A stretch of DNA of 55,158 bases from Paludibacteraceae bacterium (GTDB lineage: Bacteria; Bacteroidota; Bacteroidia; Bacteroidales; Paludibacteraceae), in the NCBI GenBank assembly GCA_024405895.1, contig JAKSNW010000013.1:1-55158 (forward strand), in the 5' to 3' direction. Positions 1 to 9,483 of this stretch are shown piece after piece. The translations under genes were made by a program, and so were the position numbers. The first letter of the stretch is position 1. Each line of letters starts with the position of its first letter. The notes under the pieces are model-generated. The model was not told the origin of the DNA. It made no database searches and worked only from the letters and a program-made list of their open reading frames with translations.

Positions 1-11
1 CGGCATAATAA

Positions 12-45
12 AACCCCGAAAGTTTTTTGTCTAACTTTCGGGGTT
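12..45 (-). terminator. Intrinsic terminator of the exported coiled-coil gene
   Basis: A perfect 12-bp stem (AACCCCGAAAGT paired with ACTTTCGGGGTT) with a 10-nt loop lies about 40 nt past the stop codon of the minus-strand gene at 87-794. On the minus strand it is followed by a T-rich stretch. Confidence 0.75.
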
Positions 46-86
46 CATATCAAAACTGCCGCTCTTTTTTTTATTTTGCGAATGGA

Positions 87-794
87 TTAACGCAAAGAGT
101 TTTTGAGTTTTTCCATTTTGTTTTGGGCATCTTCCAATTCGCCATTTTTCTTTTTCAAGTTGTCTTCCTTGTTGGCAAGGGCATTTTGTGTGTTCTGCAA
201 ATCGGTTTTAGCCTTGTTGAGTTTCTCTTCCATTGATGCAATGCTCTCAACCAAAGAGTTTACATTTTTCTCGAGTTTTGCTTTGTCGTTGGTGAGACCG
301 TCTGATTCTTTCTGAAGTTTAGCAATCTCAGTAGTCAAGGCAGCAATTTGTTGGTTTACGTCATAGTTAAAGACATAGTCAACAAAACCTTCCATATATT
401 TCATGGTTGACTCATAGAGGTCTGGGTGTGTTTGTTGGGTGATAGGAGTACCATTGTCTGAGCAAACCACCATAGTGATTTTTGAGCCAGCAGATTTCTT
501 ACCGAGGCTTTCTACGTTGGTGTAAACGCTAATTACAGTAGAACTGATAGAAGGAATAGTTACACCTTGATAAGCATTAAAGCCTTTGATTTTGCTGAGT
601 TTCAAGCCTTCTGTTTTTTCCAGACGCTCTCTTACTGCAGCTGTTACGAGGTCTACATTTTTGTCAACAAGGGTCAACTCAAATGCACGAACGTTTTGTT
701 TGTTCATTTCTGTGGTGGTTTCTTTCACTGAACCTTGAGCAGAAACCATCAACACACTGCAAAGTGCAATGGCAAGGGTAAATAATTTTTTCAT
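87..794 (-). CDS. Exported protein with C-terminal coiled coil, unknown function
   Basis: A 235-residue protein. It opens with a signal peptide (MKKLFTLAIALCSVLMVSAQ, likely cleaved after AQ), so it should be periplasmic or outer-membrane associated. Residues about 20-145 form a mixed globular part with no motif I recognise. From about residue 145 to the end it is a continuous charged heptad-like segment rich in K, E, L and N, typical of a coiled coil that could oligomerise or act as a spacer. It follows the lipid kinase gene on the same strand after a 63-nt gap. I see no TAnnTTTG promoter in that gap, so it may be read with the upstream genes. A strong hairpin terminator follows it. Function unknown. 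Confidence 0.75.
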   Translation of the reverse strand: MKKLFTLAIALCSVLMVSAQGSVKETTTEMNKQNVRAFELTLVDKNVDLVTAAVRERLEKTEGLKLSKIKGFNAYQGVTIPSISSTVISVYTNVESLGKKSAGSKITMVVCSDNGTPITQQTHPDLYESTMKYMEGFVDYVFNYDVNQQIAALTTEIAKLQKESDGLTNDKAKLEKNVNSLVESIASMEEKLNKAKTDLQNTQNALANKEDNLKKKNGELEDAQNKMEKLKNSLR

Positions 795-857
795 TGTTTT
801 GTATTATAATTTGTTTACTGTTTCTTAGTTAGTATGATGTCAAACATCGCCAAAGGT

Positions 858-1802
858 TTACTTCGGAAGCATCATATTGATGGCATTGGGAACAACAGAC
901 ACAGAAAACGGTTTTGTGTACCTTGTTGCTATGCCATCTGTTTCAGCCAGCAGCGGTTCTGATGGTGAGATAGTCATCTGCGTAAAATCCAATCGTTTTA
1001 CAACAGGATGATAGACCAATGTACCGTCAAACAAGGCTTTCACAATAGACCACAAATCCTTGACCTTAAAGGCTGGTAATGCCATGATAGACAGCAGTCC
1101 GTCTGTAGGATTGGCGGTTGCCACCTGTTTCAATCCTCCTCCAGAATAGCTGCCATTGCCAATCGCCATGGTAAACAAAGGAAACTGTATGGTCTCGCCG
1201 TCATGGCTGAGTGTCAGTTGCTTTGCATGAACCTTGAACAATGCCATCACCACAGCCAGTTTGTACAGCCAGGCTTTGCCTCCAAACACCGTTTTCAAAG
1301 AGTTGGTGATTCTCAGCACTTGGGCATCAAAACCAAAGCCGGCACCATTGATGAAGTAACGATTGATGCCGTCAGGATTTTCATCGGACGAGATTCGTCC
1401 CAGATCAACAGATTCGACATGCGGTTCTCTCAGCATGGTTTCGAAACCGTCCAACTTATTGGTCAGTTGCCAATAGCGAGCCCAGTCGTTGCCCGTTCCA
1501 CACGGAAGCAGCGCAAGGGTCAGTTCTGAAGTATCTACCTGCGACAGGCATAATCCATTGACCGTTTCGCTAAAAGTGCCGTCACCGCCAACAACCAAAA
1601 ACACACGACAGCCTTCATCTGCCAGTTGTTTTGCCAACACGGTAGCATGTCCAGCTGCAAGTGTTTTTTCGCAAGTATATATAATATTGTATCGACTTAA
1701 CAACTTACACACATCATCCAAGAGATGTCGATGGTGTCGTTTTCCGGCTATCGGATTGACAATTACAGCCCATCGTTGTGTGTAGAGGTTCGATGCAATC
1801 AT
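858..1802 (-). CDS. Diacylglycerol kinase family lipid kinase (YegS/BmrU-like)
   Basis: A 314-residue soluble protein of the DAGK catalytic-domain family, which phosphorylates diacylglycerol or related lipids with ATP at the inner face of the membrane. The N-terminus has the IVNPIAGK strand-loop, followed by the hallmark VVGGDGTFSETVNGL nucleotide-binding motif and the LPCGTGNDWARYW motif. Length matches the YegS/BmrU group. Its ATG overlaps the stop codon of aroC by 4 nt (ATGA), so it is translationally coupled to aroC. The exact lipid substrate (diacylglycerol, sphingoid base or phosphatidylglycerol) cannot be read from the sequence. Sphingolipid-making Bacteroidales also carry kinases of this fold, so that alternative stays open. 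Confidence 0.88.
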   Translation of the reverse strand: MIASNLYTQRWAVIVNPIAGKRHHRHLLDDVCKLLSRYNIIYTCEKTLAAGHATVLAKQLADEGCRVFLVVGGDGTFSETVNGLCLSQVDTSELTLALLPCGTGNDWARYWQLTNKLDGFETMLREPHVESVDLGRISSDENPDGINRYFINGAGFGFDAQVLRITNSLKTVFGGKAWLYKLAVVMALFKVHAKQLTLSHDGETIQFPLFTMAIGNGSYSGGGLKQVATANPTDGLLSIMALPAFKVKDLWSIVKALFDGTLVYHPVVKRLDFTQMTISPSEPLLAETDGIATRYTKPFSVSVVPNAINMMLPK

Positions 1803-2878
1803 AAGGTGTTTGTGTTACGCAACAGCATCATGTCCAAGATGGTGATTGCCGCCATAGCCTCAACAACAGGCAATGCACGTACAGCCACACAGGCATCATG
1901 ACGACCAGTGAACGAAGCCTCGACCTGTTCGCCGGCATCTGTTACGGTCTGCTGCTTTATCGCAATGGTTGGCGTAGGCTTGAATGCAACACGAAAACTT
2001 ATATCATTGCCAGTAGAAATGCCGCCAAGGATTCCACCGCAATGGTTTGTCTTGGTAGACACTCGTCCGTCACTCGCAACGAAGGCATCGTTATTCTCTG
2101 AGCCACGCATGGTTGCAGCATTAAAGCCTTCGCCATAGTCAAAGCCCTTGCAAGCCGGAATAGAAAGCATGGCATAAGCCAGACGTGCCTGCAATTTATC
2201 ATAAAGCGGTTCGCCAATGCCCACTGGCACACCACGAACCACACAGACACATGAGCCTCCAACAGAATCGCCTTCTGCCGATGCCTTGGCAATCTCATTT
2301 TTCATATACTGAGCCAACGAGTTATCCGGAGAAAGCGGAAAGTTTCTGTTTTCTTTCAGTTGTTCGAAGGAATAATTTTGAAACAACTCCCCTATGCCAC
2401 CGATTCTATTGACACAAGATACAAATTCTATTCCGAAAGTCAAAAGCAACTGCTTGGCTATTGCTCCAGCAACGACACGCACTACAGTTTCGCGGGCAGA
2501 AGCCCTTCCACCACCACGATAGTCCACATGGTCATACTTACTATAATATGTATAATCGGCATGACCAGGTCTGAAAGTATGTTGATTCAATGAGTAATCT
2601 TTACTACGGACATCTTTGTTTTCCACCACAAAGGCAATGGGAGCGCCAATGGTACGTCCTTCATATAAGCCAGAGAGGAAACGTACCTCATCGCTTTCAT
2701 GTCGGGCTGTGCCGCAGAGTTCCCGTGAAGGACGGCGACGGTCCAATTCCTGCTGAATAAGGTTCATGTCAAGACACAAACCGGCAGGGCATCCGTCAAT
2801 GACACCGCCAACCACTTCACCATGCGACTCACCAAAGGTGGTCAAACGAAAGATTTGTCCAATAGTGTTACTCATCAA
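1799..2878 (-). CDS. aroC: Chorismate synthase
   Basis: A 359-residue enzyme catalysing the last shikimate step, conversion of 5-enolpyruvylshikimate-3-phosphate to chorismate with reduced FMN, feeding aromatic amino acid and folate synthesis. Family signatures are present in order: FGESHGEVVGGVIDGCPAG near the N-terminus, the GGGRASARETVVRVVAGAIA block in the middle, and DGRVSTKTNHCGGILGGIS towards the end. Length is normal for the bacterial enzyme. The ATG at 2878 or the next codon (2875) could be used. It lies 9 nt after slyD and overlaps the lipid kinase by 4 nt, so slyD-aroC-kinase probably form one transcript. Confidence 0.97.
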   Translation of the reverse strand: MMSNTIGQIFRLTTFGESHGEVVGGVIDGCPAGLCLDMNLIQQELDRRRPSRELCGTARHESDEVRFLSGLYEGRTIGAPIAFVVENKDVRSKDYSLNQHTFRPGHADYTYYSKYDHVDYRGGGRASARETVVRVVAGAIAKQLLLTFGIEFVSCVNRIGGIGELFQNYSFEQLKENRNFPLSPDNSLAQYMKNEIAKASAEGDSVGGSCVCVVRGVPVGIGEPLYDKLQARLAYAMLSIPACKGFDYGEGFNAATMRGSENNDAFVASDGRVSTKTNHCGGILGGISTGNDISFRVAFKPTPTIAIKQQTVTDAGEQVEASFTGRHDACVAVRALPVVEAMAAITILDMMLLRNTNTL

Positions 2879-2887
2879 TAAAGTGCA

Positions 2888-3487
2888 TTAGTTGCAACCG
2901 CAGTTACCATCGCAATGGCATTCGCCTTCGTGGTCATGACCTTCGCCACAGCCACCGCATTCGCCACCACAGTTACCGCCACAGCCACCGCCGCAACCAC
3001 AGCTGCTCTGATGGAGTGCATCGTATTGTTCGTCTGTCAATTCAATCAAGTCAAGCACTTTGCCTTTGAAGCGAAGTGTCAAACCTGCCATTGGGTGGTT
3101 GAGGTCAACCTTCACACCCTCTTCGGTGATGTCGAGCACACGGCTTGGAACTGGTTGTCCATCTTGTGTCATCAAGGTAACCATGGCACCTTTGAAGACT
3201 CTCTCTTCATCAAATTTGCCTTCAATGCAGAAGATATCTTTTGGCAAGACACGTACGTTCTCGTCTGCGCGTGGGCCGAATGTTTCTTCGCAAGGTTTTA
3301 CGAAATCGTATTCGTCGTCTTTGTTCAACTTGCAGATTTCAGCTTCGAATGAAGGCACCATCATGCCATCACCAACGATGAACTGAAGTGGACGTTGTGG
3401 AGCGTTCTCTTCCAACAATGTCTCGTTTTCGCCTTCTACTTTATAAACATGGTATTCCAATGATACCAAGGTTTTTTCTTTCAACAT
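2888..3487 (-). CDS. slyD: SlyD-like FKBP-type peptidyl-prolyl isomerase with Cys/Gly/His-rich tail
   Basis: A 199-residue cytoplasmic foldase. The first 70 residues and residues about 130-160 form the FKBP domain (for example GDGMMVPSFE and HPMAGLTLRFKGKVL); residues about 75-125 are the inserted IF chaperone domain typical of SlyD. The last 40 residues are an exceptionally Cys/Gly-rich tail with ten cysteines and several histidines (CGCGGGCGGNCGG and HDHEGECHCDGNCGC), a metal-binding tail as in E. coli SlyD, which handles nickel for hydrogenase maturation. No hydrogenase gene is nearby, so the metal partner here is unknown. It sits 38 nt downstream of lptD with no clear promoter between them, and upstream of aroC. 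Confidence 0.9.
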   Translation of the reverse strand: MLKEKTLVSLEYHVYKVEGENETLLEENAPQRPLQFIVGDGMMVPSFEAEICKLNKDDEYDFVKPCEETFGPRADENVRVLPKDIFCIEGKFDEERVFKGAMVTLMTQDGQPVPSRVLDITEEGVKVDLNHPMAGLTLRFKGKVLDLIELTDEQYDALHQSSCGCGGGCGGNCGGECGGCGEGHDHEGECHCDGNCGCN

Positions 3488-3525
3488 ATTGTATATTATT
3501 TTCTTTGTTATTATTCTCTAATCAA

Positions 3526-6399
3526 TTAAAACCACTTAGCATTGCTGCTATTGTCGCTTCGTTTATCGTATTTCAAGTCACGCAACATAGCGGCATTGGC
3601 ACCAATGGTCACCATAAACGAAGCGCCATAGGAAGCATAGCTGATAGGTGTTACCGAAGCATTGAGATACCAGCAGTGAAGGTCTCGACGTATCGTCATC
3701 GTGAGGTTGGTGATTTTCTTTACCGTCAAGTCAAATGAGGCATTATAGTTCACTTTCCATTTCGGTGTAGGATTGATGAAACCGTTGATGGAGAGAGAGT
3801 GATTGATGCCACGACGATATTGCATACGTTCATAGTCAAAGTTCTCAAGACCATTCTTAACCACCAATGCGATGTTATAGTTGACAGAAAGGCTCCATTG
3901 GAACTGTGGCTTTTCGTAACCATCGCCATCGGCTTCCACCATACCACCTTCATGCTCGTGCTCATGATCGTGGTCAAAGCCAGAGCCATAGATTTCCTCG
4001 CCCAACGTGCTGCCTTCATCCGGAATCTCGCCGTTGTTCTCACCTTGAGTATCGGTGGTCTTCTTGTTTTTGCGTTTGAACGTGTCGTTGTTGAAGGTGT
4101 ATTGGAAACTGGTGGATGTACCCATGAAGTAGAGGTTTTTGCCATGTTTCCAACGCAACTGATTTACCCTTACAGGCTGTCCATTGGCATTCAAAGCATA
4201 CATATATGGATCGAAATTGCCGCTAAGGTTCAAGGTAAACTTCTTGGTCAACTTCATACGGAGATTCATGGCAAGATACGACCAGTTGAGTGAGTCGGCT
4301 GCGAAGTTATAGCCTGTGGAAACGGCAAACTTATCAATCAGACTGACTTTCTTGTAAACGATATTCGACGAGGTGTCAGTTGCTTTCTTGTCTATCACCT
4401 TCATCTCGATATTATTATCCAAAGTCCAACTGATGGTATTCGTTTCGCCTACACCAGGTGCATCAATATAAGGAGAATAGCGAACGGTTTCTCGAGTAAA
4501 CTGATTGATATTATTCTTATCTACCACCAGTTTATCATAAGTCTTATACATTCCCCAGAATGGTTTGCCAAAGTCAGGTGAATAGCTATAGTTGACAGAT
4601 GGCGTCAAGACGTGACGGATACGGTCAATCTTATTGCCGAATATCTTACGGTTTGGTGTATAGAAACCGTACAGTTTCGTACTCAAGCTAATGCCGCCAC
4701 TGAAATTCTGCGTATAGAAGAAACCAGGAACGGTATCACGCATTACTTGTTGCTGCTGAACATCCCAACTCTGCTCTACCTTGCGGAACGACATCGTACT
4801 GTTATAGTTGATAGTCGGTGTCAAGGTAATATACTTCAAGATAGTATAACTGGCTTGAATGCTTGGTCGGTGAGTAATTTTGTTGTTCCAGTCCTTTGCA
4901 AACGACGAGTGCATCAGTTGCGATTCCTTTGTCGTGATACTGTTTGAGAAGTTCATATTGTAACTGAACGAAATCTTCTCATAGAATCGTTCTTTACCCA
5001 CACGGTTCTTGCGTTTGAAAGGATAGATACGTCCCAATGTCACGGTCAGCGAAGGCAGAGTCAACGAGATGGTAGAGTCGGCAGTACGTTGCGACAAACT
5101 GGCGGTCAAGGCAATGCTCCACTGACTGTCTGGGAATCGCTGCGAATAGTTGACACTACTTGATGTGATATTCTTCGACTGTTCTATTGGGTTGTAGTAA
5201 TAGTTCACGTTACTCTTGTTATAACCACTCGTTGCAAAGTCAACGGAAGCAGAGAACGTGCTGAACTGACTTGATTTAGGATCTTGCTGATGGCGCCAAG
5301 CCAATTTGAAGTTGCGGCTTTTGCTATAGGATGGCAAGTTCTTCTCACCAGTAACGTCTTCACGATAGGTTGCGCTGATGTCACCGCTGAAATGGTAACG
5401 CCATTTATATTTCGACTGCATCGTAACGCCCCATGTTCCTTTGGTGAATATCTCACCTTTCAGCTGAAGGTCTACATAGTCGTTGATGGCAAAATAGTAG
5501 CCACCATCACGAAGATACAGACCACGCTGCATCTCATCACCAAACGATGGCATGATGACACCAGAAGAACGACGAGTAGTCATTGGGAAGAAACCGAACG
5601 GAACGGCAATTGGCAACGGCACATCCTCAAGTACCATGTAAGCAGGGCCAGCGGCAATGAAACCGTTTGGTTTAACTTTCGCTTTGGTCAGTTGCAAGTA
5701 GAAGTGAGGATGTTCATGGTTGCTACAAGTTGTATATTTACCGCCCTGCAGGAACAGTTGATCATCTTCTGTCTTTTTCGTTTTATCGGCAATAATATAA
5801 CCTTCACCCTCTTCTGTTACACCACCACGGATGAAACCTTTCTTTGTCTTGAAGTTATAGCTCATTGTTTTAGAGCCATATTCCGAAGAGCCGTCTTTGA
5901 ATACCGGTGTGCCACGCTCATTACCAAGACTATCCTTCACACCAGAAGCAAACACCGTGTTACTGTCGCTATTGAAAACGATGTAATCGGCAGTAATCTG
6001 CATTGGACGGCGTTGCTTATAAACCACTTCGCCACCACCATAGAGGTAGCCAATACCTTTGGCGGTGAAAACCAACGAGTCCGATGCCTTATACTCTACT
6101 GGCGCATCAATCATCGAACCGGATTTCTTCTTTGTGGAATTAGTCTGCTGCTCAAGACGTTTGTTCATGGCTGCAACAGAGTCAGCCAATGCCCTCGAGG
6201 CAGAATCCGGTTTTGACACAGTCTTGCCATTGAGCATTCCGTTGACGTCAATTTTCTTGGCACCTTGCGTTTTTTGTACAGCATTTGTGTTTTGCGCCAT
6301 GCACATAACGCCCAACTCCCCTGAAAGACAAGGGAACACGAGACACAACACGACAAGCATGATGAGTCTTATCTGTCTATGGTTCAAATTATTGAACAT
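3526..6399 (-). CDS. lptD: LptD-like LPS-assembly outer-membrane protein
   Basis: A 957-residue protein with an N-terminal signal peptide (hydrophobic segment about residues 12-35, ending in CMAQ). Residues about 95-260 hold an OstA/LptA-like beta-jellyroll (VFTAKGIGYLYGGGEVVYKQ and ITADYIVFNSD motifs). The LptD-type barrel entry (PLPIAVPFGFFPMTTRRSSG) and a long barrel of alternating aromatic/polar strands follow, with a terminal aromatic residue (KWF). In the Lpt pathway this barrel inserts lipopolysaccharide into the outer leaflet. An extracellular-type loop near residue 790 carries a run of alternating His and Asp/Glu (DHDHEHEHE), suggesting metal binding. A good promoter lies 38-67 nt upstream. 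Annotation relies on fold motifs; Bacteroidota homologues diverge widely from E. coli LptD. Confidence 0.88.
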   Translation of the reverse strand: MFNNLNHRQIRLIMLVVLCLVFPCLSGELGVMCMAQNTNAVQKTQGAKKIDVNGMLNGKTVSKPDSASRALADSVAAMNKRLEQQTNSTKKKSGSMIDAPVEYKASDSLVFTAKGIGYLYGGGEVVYKQRRPMQITADYIVFNSDSNTVFASGVKDSLGNERGTPVFKDGSSEYGSKTMSYNFKTKKGFIRGGVTEEGEGYIIADKTKKTEDDQLFLQGGKYTTCSNHEHPHFYLQLTKAKVKPNGFIAAGPAYMVLEDVPLPIAVPFGFFPMTTRRSSGVIMPSFGDEMQRGLYLRDGGYYFAINDYVDLQLKGEIFTKGTWGVTMQSKYKWRYHFSGDISATYREDVTGEKNLPSYSKSRNFKLAWRHQQDPKSSQFSTFSASVDFATSGYNKSNVNYYYNPIEQSKNITSSSVNYSQRFPDSQWSIALTASLSQRTADSTISLTLPSLTVTLGRIYPFKRKNRVGKERFYEKISFSYNMNFSNSITTKESQLMHSSFAKDWNNKITHRPSIQASYTILKYITLTPTINYNSTMSFRKVEQSWDVQQQQVMRDTVPGFFYTQNFSGGISLSTKLYGFYTPNRKIFGNKIDRIRHVLTPSVNYSYSPDFGKPFWGMYKTYDKLVVDKNNINQFTRETVRYSPYIDAPGVGETNTISWTLDNNIEMKVIDKKATDTSSNIVYKKVSLIDKFAVSTGYNFAADSLNWSYLAMNLRMKLTKKFTLNLSGNFDPYMYALNANGQPVRVNQLRWKHGKNLYFMGTSTSFQYTFNNDTFKRKNKKTTDTQGENNGEIPDEGSTLGEEIYGSGFDHDHEHEHEGGMVEADGDGYEKPQFQWSLSVNYNIALVVKNGLENFDYERMQYRRGINHSLSINGFINPTPKWKVNYNASFDLTVKKITNLTMTIRRDLHCWYLNASVTPISYASYGASFMVTIGANAAMLRDLKYDKRSDNSSNAKWF

Positions 6400-6436
6400 T
6401 TGTCACACGGACACTTTTGCTGTAAATATAAGAGTA

Positions 6437-6466
6437 CAAAGATAAGAAAAGCCACGCAATTAACAA
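6437..6466 (-). promoter_or_regulatory. Bacteroidota promoter of lptD
   Basis: Read on the minus strand, TTG (6466-6464), a 19-nt spacer, then TATCTTTG (6444-6437), matching the Bacteroidota -33/-7 consensus TTG-N19/20-TAnnTTTG. It predicts a leader of about 30 nt before the ATG at 6399, supporting that start. Confidence 0.75.
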
Positions 6467-6613
6467 TATGTTTTATGCATAAGTTTTTGAGTGTCACAAA
6501 AATTTAAGGTTTAATTCCTGATGCCGCTTTTCAACAAAAACGACACGGACAAAGCATGCCAATTAAACCTATCCAGATGCTTTACATCAATAGAAGAAAC
6601 AAAATACTGGAAG

Positions 6614-7333
6614 ATGAAGACCCGTTACATAACAATCGTTTTTCTGCTCTGCCTGCTTAGCGGTTTACACGCACAAACTCTCAAGACCAAAGACTTTGCC
6701 GGTGAGAAGTTGACCTACCGTATCCGTTACGGTGTTATCACTGGTGGCGAGGCAAAACTTACCACTGCGAATGAGATGCTTGACGGAGAGAAAAACATGC
6801 ACGTAAAAGTGGATATGTACACTACAGGTGTGGTTGACAACATCTATCACTTGCACGATGTATTCGAGAGTTCACTTCGCACTTCCGATGGTTTTCCACG
6901 TCGATTCATCCGCGATGCCCACGAAGGTAAATATGTGAAATGGGAACAGGTTGATTACTACGACAATTCCGTTCATAGCACAGAGACCGGCGATTACGAA
7001 GTAGATGGTCGCTATCACGATTTAGTTTCTGCCATCTATGCACTTCGTTGCATGGATTACAGCAAGATGCGCACCGGACAATATACTGATGTGCCAATCT
7101 ATTACGAAGAGGCTATCATGAAGATTCGTGTATTCTATCAGGGAGTAGAAGAAATCAAGGTCAACGGCAAGATTTACCGCTGCCACCGTTTCGCCCCTAT
7201 CATGAACCAAGTGGAAATGTTCGAGAAGAAAGCGCCTGTACTGATTTGGATTTCCGATGACAACCAACGCCGTCCTATCATGATTCGCGTCAACTTCAAA
7301 GTCGGCGCCTTCAAGATTGAGTTGAAAGACTAA
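6614..7333 (+). CDS. DUF3108 domain exported protein
   Basis: A 239-residue protein starting at the ATG at 6614; the frame is open from 6521, but only this start gives a clean signal peptide (MKTRYITIVFLLCLLSGLHA, cleavage before QT). The mature part begins FAGEKLTYRIRYGVITGGEA, the conserved opening of DUF3108 proteins, which are periplasmic beta-rich proteins of unknown biochemical role, often close to envelope genes. It is transcribed away from lptD across a 214-nt gap and meets the primase gene tail to tail: the two stop codons overlap (7330-7333). Function unknown; a link to lipid or polysaccharide export is only a guess from its neighbour. Confidence 0.85.
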   Translation: MKTRYITIVFLLCLLSGLHAQTLKTKDFAGEKLTYRIRYGVITGGEAKLTTANEMLDGEKNMHVKVDMYTTGVVDNIYHLHDVFESSLRTSDGFPRRFIRDAHEGKYVKWEQVDYYDNSVHSTETGDYEVDGRYHDLVSAIYALRCMDYSKMRTGQYTDVPIYYEEAIMKIRVFYQGVEEIKVNGKIYRCHRFAPIMNQVEMFEKKAPVLIWISDDNQRRPIMIRVNFKVGAFKIELKD

Positions 7334-9480
7334 CCCTTGTCATCCAATGGTTGGGTAAGTAGATAACGCATACGATTCAGCATCTGATGCTGACGTTGCA
7401 CCAAGCGCATAGCCGTTCTGCGGCGAGTGCGCTTTGTTTTTTGCAGCAAGGTCTCCATCTGTGCTATCAACGCATTTATCACTGAGAGTTTCCATTCATT
7501 CATCACAATCATGTACGACTGGAATAATTCGTTCTGTCTGTTCTCTTCCAGACGCTGCTGTTCTTTGCGAAGAATATTCTGTTTCGATTCCTCACTGATA
7601 TTCAATGGCAAGGCACGTGGTTTAGTGAAATAGCGGCTGACAGTTTCCCTTTCTTCGCACAACGAGCACACCAACGAACGGAATGTCTCATCGCCATGAT
7701 TGACCAATTGATTCAATGGTCGTTCCGAAGACATCGCCTTTTTATACTCTTTCACCAACGTATTGAACACCGTGGTATCCTTATCTTCATCCTCTGACAG
7801 TCGGATATTGCCGAAGCATGCCTTCACCATCTCCACGACATCAGTATCCCCTTCTTCACTTTCATCCAGATCTTTCAGCAGTTCATCCAGGTCATCGTAA
7901 AACAAGGCGATATCACGGAAGACACACTCTTCCACAGTCACGGGATTCTTATCACTGTCCACGCCCACAATCTGTTTGCCGTTCCAGAGCAAAGTGGTGA
8001 ACATGTTCTTCTCCCGACCCGTCAAAGGTTCTTCCGTTGATGTTTCCTGCGACTGTTCTTCTGTCTTAGGTTCTTCCTTTTTTTCTTTTTCCTGTTTATA
8101 GAAAGTAGGCACACACTGCACGCTTCTCATTTTCTGCGCTTCGGTGGCATGCTGACCTATTGACTTCTTCACGGTCATCTCATCAATACCGAAATAAGCA
8201 GCATACTTCACACACTCGCTGGCCAGTTCCAGTTGCAACGTTGCATCAGCCACAGAACCAATCAGCTGCTCCATCGCTTGAATCACATTCACCATATAGT
8301 CAGGATCTTCGTCCATCTGGTCTTTATTGACCTCATAGACAAAACGTACCAACGACATCTTCTCTTCGTTGATATACTGCAGCAGCGCCTCCGTAGTGCC
8401 GAGTTTTTGTGAATAGGTATCCGGATCTTCACCTTCTGGCAGCATCACGGCTTCCACGGTAAACTCCTCTTTCAGCAATAGTTCAAAGGCACGCTGAGTA
8501 GCATGACGGCCAGAAGAGTCACCATCATATAGCACTATCACATGATTAGTGAAACGGTGCAACAGTTTTGCCTGATTGGCAGTCAACGCTGTACCTAACG
8601 AAGCCACACAGTTAGTCATGCCGTGGCTGTGCATGGAGACAGCATCAGCATTACCTTCCACCAAGATACAGTAGCCAGTCTCTATGATAGAAGGAATAGC
8701 TTGATATAATCCAAAGAGATTATCGCTCTTGGAATAGACAGCCGGTTTGAAGCCATCCACTTCTTCAGGATAACCAGTATTGACATATTTGCGATAAGCA
8801 GCAGCCGTGGCTTCCGTCTTACTCTTCAAGGTTCTGGCACTGAATGCCACCACATCGCCAGTAACGCTATAAACAGGAAACACAACACGACCATGAAATG
8901 GTCCAACATGACCTGTGCTGTAGGTTAAGAAAGCATTACGCAACAGCGTGTCACTATATTTCCCCGGAGTAAGCGATTTATAGAATCCATCTTGTGGTTT
9001 TTCAATATCATAACCCAATCCGAAGTGGCGGATAATCTCCTGAGGAAACTGGCGTTTATCTGCATAATAGCTCAAACCCACCGATTCGCCTTCGTGTGTT
9101 TCCCAGAGTGTGCGAACGAAATAGGCTTCGGCATCGTTATTGGCTTGATAGACGCGAAGGTTACAATCTTGCTCATCAACAAAGACATCGGGATCAACAC
9201 CCTCTATCTCAAAACGACTGGCAAGCCACGAGAGCGTCTCGTTATAGGTGAGATGGAGAAACGACATCACCATGTCAACCACACCGCCGCGAGCGCCACA
9301 ACGGGTGCAGTAGTACATCTGACGTTCCGGAGAGACCACAAAACTCTCGCCAGCTCCCGGATGGAACGGACAATTGCCCACATAGTCTGCACCCGAAGGT
9401 TTCAGATACAGAAACAGAGGTGCAACATCCAGAATGTCCACCTTGTCAAGCACAAGTTTCGCTGCCTCTTCTCTACTCAT
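7330..9480 (-). CDS. dnaG: DNA primase (DnaG), catalytically complete copy
   Basis: A 716-residue primase that should synthesise RNA primers for the replisome. A CHC2 zinc finger is intact (C37, H40, C58, C61). The catalytic core follows, with the TOPRIM motifs VEGNAD (E275, D279) and YDGD (D319, D321) all present. A long acidic linker (about 490-600) leads to a helical C-terminal region ending near TKRTRRRTAMRLVQRQHQ, consistent with a helicase-binding domain. The start lies 3 nt past the stop of a second, shorter primase-like gene, so the two are almost certainly cotranscribed and possibly coexpressed as partners. The zinc-finger loop is unusual: PGAGESFVVSPE replaces the more common EKTPSFSVSP. 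It ends tail to tail with the DUF3108 gene. Confidence 0.9.
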   Translation of the reverse strand: MSREEAAKLVLDKVDILDVAPLFLYLKPSGADYVGNCPFHPGAGESFVVSPERQMYYCTRCGARGGVVDMVMSFLHLTYNETLSWLASRFEIEGVDPDVFVDEQDCNLRVYQANNDAEAYFVRTLWETHEGESVGLSYYADKRQFPQEIIRHFGLGYDIEKPQDGFYKSLTPGKYSDTLLRNAFLTYSTGHVGPFHGRVVFPVYSVTGDVVAFSARTLKSKTEATAAAYRKYVNTGYPEEVDGFKPAVYSKSDNLFGLYQAIPSIIETGYCILVEGNADAVSMHSHGMTNCVASLGTALTANQAKLLHRFTNHVIVLYDGDSSGRHATQRAFELLLKEEFTVEAVMLPEGEDPDTYSQKLGTTEALLQYINEEKMSLVRFVYEVNKDQMDEDPDYMVNVIQAMEQLIGSVADATLQLELASECVKYAAYFGIDEMTVKKSIGQHATEAQKMRSVQCVPTFYKQEKEKKEEPKTEEQSQETSTEEPLTGREKNMFTTLLWNGKQIVGVDSDKNPVTVEECVFRDIALFYDDLDELLKDLDESEEGDTDVVEMVKACFGNIRLSEDEDKDTTVFNTLVKEYKKAMSSERPLNQLVNHGDETFRSLVCSLCEERETVSRYFTKPRALPLNISEESKQNILRKEQQRLEENRQNELFQSYMIVMNEWKLSVINALIAQMETLLQKTKRTRRRTAMRLVQRQHQMLNRMRYLLTQPLDDKG

Positions 9481-9483
9481 TGT

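Noticed and set aside
5284-6216. Plus-strand protein of 310 residues
   Set aside because: It is wholly antisense to lptD, whose frame, signal peptide and motifs are convincing.
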